Positions 22,992 through 24,413 of a DNA stretch of 24,413 nt are shown here, piece by piece. Position numbers and translations under genes: made by a program. The notes under the pieces are model-generated. The model was not told where the DNA came from. It ran no database searches and saw only the letters and a program-made list of their open reading frames with translations. How positions within the stretch are numbered: position 1 is the first letter of the stretch; each line of letters starts with the position of its first letter. Source of the stretch: a virus; IMG/VR virus record IMGVR_UViG_3300043398_000136, positions 1 to 24,413 of that record; one strand, written 5' to 3'.

Positions 22992-23336
22992 TTAACCGTT
23001 TCCCACCGCACCTTTAAATATCAACATCGCTACATCTCTTATTATAGCCGATGCTTTAGGGTCGCAGCTTAGATCTTCATAAGTTTTATAGTCTGTGATG
23101 ATGCCGCTTGATTCATGTTTGACATCAACAGATTCATAAAACTCTCTTGCAATCTTGATCATGCTGCTAAAAGTTTTAAGCGGGTTTTCATTTTGGCCGT
23201 ATTTCATATTGTTGTTTTCATCGACGCCAATATTCATGCGATCCATGAAATCAATACGCTCTTCATAAAGAGGCATGCGCAATTTAATTTCACCGCTAAA
23301 ACCTTCTTGATCTGGCTTATAGGAAATAGTCTTCAT
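22992..23336 (-). CDS. Tail assembly chaperone G-like
   Basis: 114 residues between the tail tube and tape measure genes, with AGGTGA just upstream. It has a beta-like N terminus (YKPDQEGFSGEIKLRMPLYE) and a helical C-terminal half (LKTFSSMIKIAREFYESVDV; ASAIIRDVAMLIFKG), as in lambda gpG-like chaperones. Its stop (TAA) follows the GGGAAAC slippery heptamer by one codon. The short form made by normal termination and a long form from frameshifting are expected in a fixed ratio. Confidence 0.75.
   Translation of the reverse strand: MKTISYKPDQEGFSGEIKLRMPLYEERIDFMDRMNIGVDENNNMKYGQNENPLKTFSSMIKIAREFYESVDVKHESSGIITDYKTYEDLSCDPKASAIIRDVAMLIFKGAVGNG
22998..23004 (-). other. Programmed -1 ribosomal frameshift site GGGAAAC
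   Basis: On the minus strand the heptamer reads G GGA AAC in the zero frame, an exact X XXY YYZ slippery sequence (lambda uses GGGAAAG; simian type D retroviruses use GGGAAAC). The next zero-frame codons are GGT and the stop TAA. After a -1 slip the frame continues CGG TTA AAG GCG into the T-like ORF without a stop. No strong downstream stem is obvious. The heptamer GTGCGGT abuts it (23004-23010). Confidence 0.8.
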
Positions 23337-23345
23337 TAGTCACCT

Positions 23346-24413
23346 TTATACAAAGTTTAAGTAAACTTCACCTTGACCAGTTGAGTTTACAAAAGCTTGT
23401 AGGTCTAGTGTTAGCTGATAAAGACCATCAGCGTCTTCAATTGCATAACTTGTGATCACGCATGTAGGGATGTAAAGAGCACCGCACTTGCCAGCAACCC
23501 AGTTCCCAGCTGACTTTTGACCAAAAGAATATTGAAACTTGATCTCATCGTTTGAACGGAAGTTCTTAAACTTCTCGGCTTGGTATTGTTCAAGCAGCGC
23601 GGAAATTGTAACGGTAGCAGTTCTTGAGGAAACAACTGAACCTTGAACGCCTGTAGTTGCACAAACACTTAGAATGTCAGTTTTAGGAACATCCAAGCTA
23701 AAAGACACATTACTTGCTTTAAAACAGACATAGTCATTAGTACCACCCACCATAACTTCATGGTCTTTTGCAGTTAAAGGATCAGCAGAATCATAAGAAG
23801 GCGTATAAGGTGCAGCTAATGAGATAGCACTATCTGATTTATAACCAGTAGTAGCGGCTGTACCTGTATCATCTGCTGCTAGTGAAAAACCAATCTTATC
23901 ACCGATTGAGTTAGCAGTGTTGGCGCCTGTATTCCAAAGCAAGCTTAGAAGCGTGCCAGTTCCGACGATCTTAAACTTTCCACCGTCGCCAGCTGTTAGA
24001 TCAGCGGCCTGATCCATATAGGTAACTGTGTAGGTTTGTGTGGATGCTGTTGCGTTAAGAGCATCTTGAATTGCAGTAGCTAGCTCGTATGGGTCTTTAT
24101 AGAAACCAGTGGCAACAGTTGCAACGAAAGTACCGTCATCATCTGTAAAATCTAGTTTTGCATCTGTTGAAAGGATATTGATTGGGTTCCAATAGTAAGC
24201 AAGCCCAGCCAAGCTGTAGTTGGCATTGATAAGCTCACCAGCTGGGAAATCTATTCCAACGTTTGTCACTCTCATACCAGCGCCCAGCTGAATTGCGCCG
24301 CCGTTTCCAGCATAATGCCATAAGGTCAAAGATGGGTGTGATGTATCTGCTGGCTTGTATAAAACCGCACGCCCCAAGTTGATACCTGTTCCAGGTGCGG
24401 TAGGAAGTTGAAA
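23346..24413 (-). CDS. Major tail (tube) protein, 5' end cut by window
   Basis: The frame is open through base 24413: residues QLPTAPGTGIN precede a TTG at 24377, so the true start is outside the window and that TTG is not the start. About 355 residues are visible. An N-terminal strand-rich part is followed by a domain (about 50-165: DPYELATAIQDALNATAS ... DLTAGDGGKFKIVGTGTLLS ... SIGDKIGFSLAADDTG) shared with the distal tail protein. A C-terminal half with IEDADGLYQLTLDLQAF fits a tube protein. Position before the G/T chaperones supports the call. No sheath gene is seen nearby. Confidence 0.75.
   Translation of the reverse strand, partial: FQLPTAPGTGINLGRAVLYKPADTSHPSLTLWHYAGNGGAIQLGAGMRVTNVGIDFPAGELINANYSLAGLAYYWNPINILSTDAKLDFTDDDGTFVATVATGFYKDPYELATAIQDALNATASTQTYTVTYMDQAADLTAGDGGKFKIVGTGTLLSLLWNTGANTANSIGDKIGFSLAADDTGTAATTGYKSDSAISLAAPYTPSYDSADPLTAKDHEVMVGGTNDYVCFKASNVSFSLDVPKTDILSVCATTGVQGSVVSSRTATVTISALLEQYQAEKFKNFRSNDEIKFQYSFGQKSAGNWVAGKCGALYIPTCVITSYAIEDADGLYQLTLDLQAFVNSTGQGEVYLNFV

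Larger units (their letters stand above)
286..24401. repeat. 39 dispersed copies of GTGCGGT / ACCGCAC
   Basis: Plus-strand GTGCGGT starts at 286, 2664, 2848, 3949, 8578, 9759, 11522, 13790, 14909, 15586, 17438, 18123, 20060, 21289, 22884, 24395. ACCGCAC starts at 1982, 2036, 3097, 4094, 7150, 7405, 7953, 8324, 9234, 9482, 11067, 12036, 12552, 13944, 16070, 17384, 18185, 19550, 20434, 21877, 23004, 23481, 24364. Sixteen versus 23, so no strong polarity. About 1-2 copies are expected from base composition. Eight extend to AAGTGCGGT (1982, 7953, 9482, 9759, 14909, 19550, 21289, 23481), the H. influenzae uptake core. Most lie inside genes, in many reading frames. There is a gap over the helicase (4101-7149). 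Confidence 0.9.

Noticed and set aside
24375-24377. TTG as the start of the tail tube gene
   Set aside because: The frame is open upstream to the window edge with plausible protein sequence, so the real start is outside.
286-24401. Assigning the host to Haemophilus or another Pasteurellaceae on the basis of the heptamer
   Set aside because: Only 8 of 39 copies have the full AAGTGCGGT, which is little above what flanking A frequency gives, and no gene in the window is specific to that family.
1-24413. CRISPR arrays, tRNA or rRNA genes, insertion sequences, integrase
   Set aside because: None seen: no spaced repeat array, no cloverleaf noticed, no transposase or recombinase motif. Absence of an integrase here does not exclude one in the missing part.

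Overview
The window is most of the genome of an AT-rich tailed phage or prophage. It carries large and small terminase, portal, tail tube, lambda G/T-type tail chaperones, a tape measure of about 956 residues, tail tip, fibres and a lysis-like cluster. No sheath or contractile-baseplate gene is seen, so a long non-contractile tail (siphovirus-like) is most likely. Capsid, scaffold/protease and most connector genes are absent. They probably lie outside, between the gene cut at base 1 and the gene cut at base 24413. A Sec signal peptide and a lipobox point to a Gram-negative-type host. The host itself cannot be named from the sequence.

Layout. Bases 1-5096 (minus strand): connector-like protein, portal, TerL, two small overlapping genes, TerS, a RuvC-like resolvase and two unknown genes, i.e. 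a packaging module. Bases 5109-5403: a non-coding stretch with inverted GGTAACC/GTTACTG repeats around a T/C-only tract, a candidate origin or control region. Bases 5395-7634 (minus): SF3 helicase and a Prim-Pol-like primase. Bases 7711-11926 (plus): ribbon-helix-helix protein, ERF annealing protein, several tiny genes, a secreted degenerate HINT protein with a Cys-rich hydrophobic tail, a small membrane protein, SSB and more tiny membrane proteins. Bases 12023-14003 (minus): trypsin-fold lipoprotein, lytic transglycosylase, holin-like protein and an unknown. Bases 14004-14298: terminators and a promoter. Bases 14299-24413 (minus): tail operon from fibres back to the tail tube protein.

How the genes fit together. 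Prim-Pol, SF3 helicase, ERF, SSB and RuvC form a replication/recombination set. No DNA polymerase is visible, so the host enzyme is probably used. The RuvC-like enzyme next to terS would clear branched DNA before packaging. The tail chaperones appear to be made as G and a G-T fusion through a GGGAAAC slippery site immediately before the G stop codon.

Most unusual signals: (1) the heptamer GTGCGGT/ACCGCAC occurs 39 times, in both orientations, against roughly one or two expected; it matches the core of the Pasteurellaceae DNA-uptake signal. (2) A secreted HINT-fold protein has lost its catalytic residues and ends in a six-cysteine twin-CX3C hydrophobic tail, followed 7 nt later by a 49-residue membrane protein, a layout that resembles an exported peptide/immunity pair. 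(3) The inverted-iteron region at 5188-5403.
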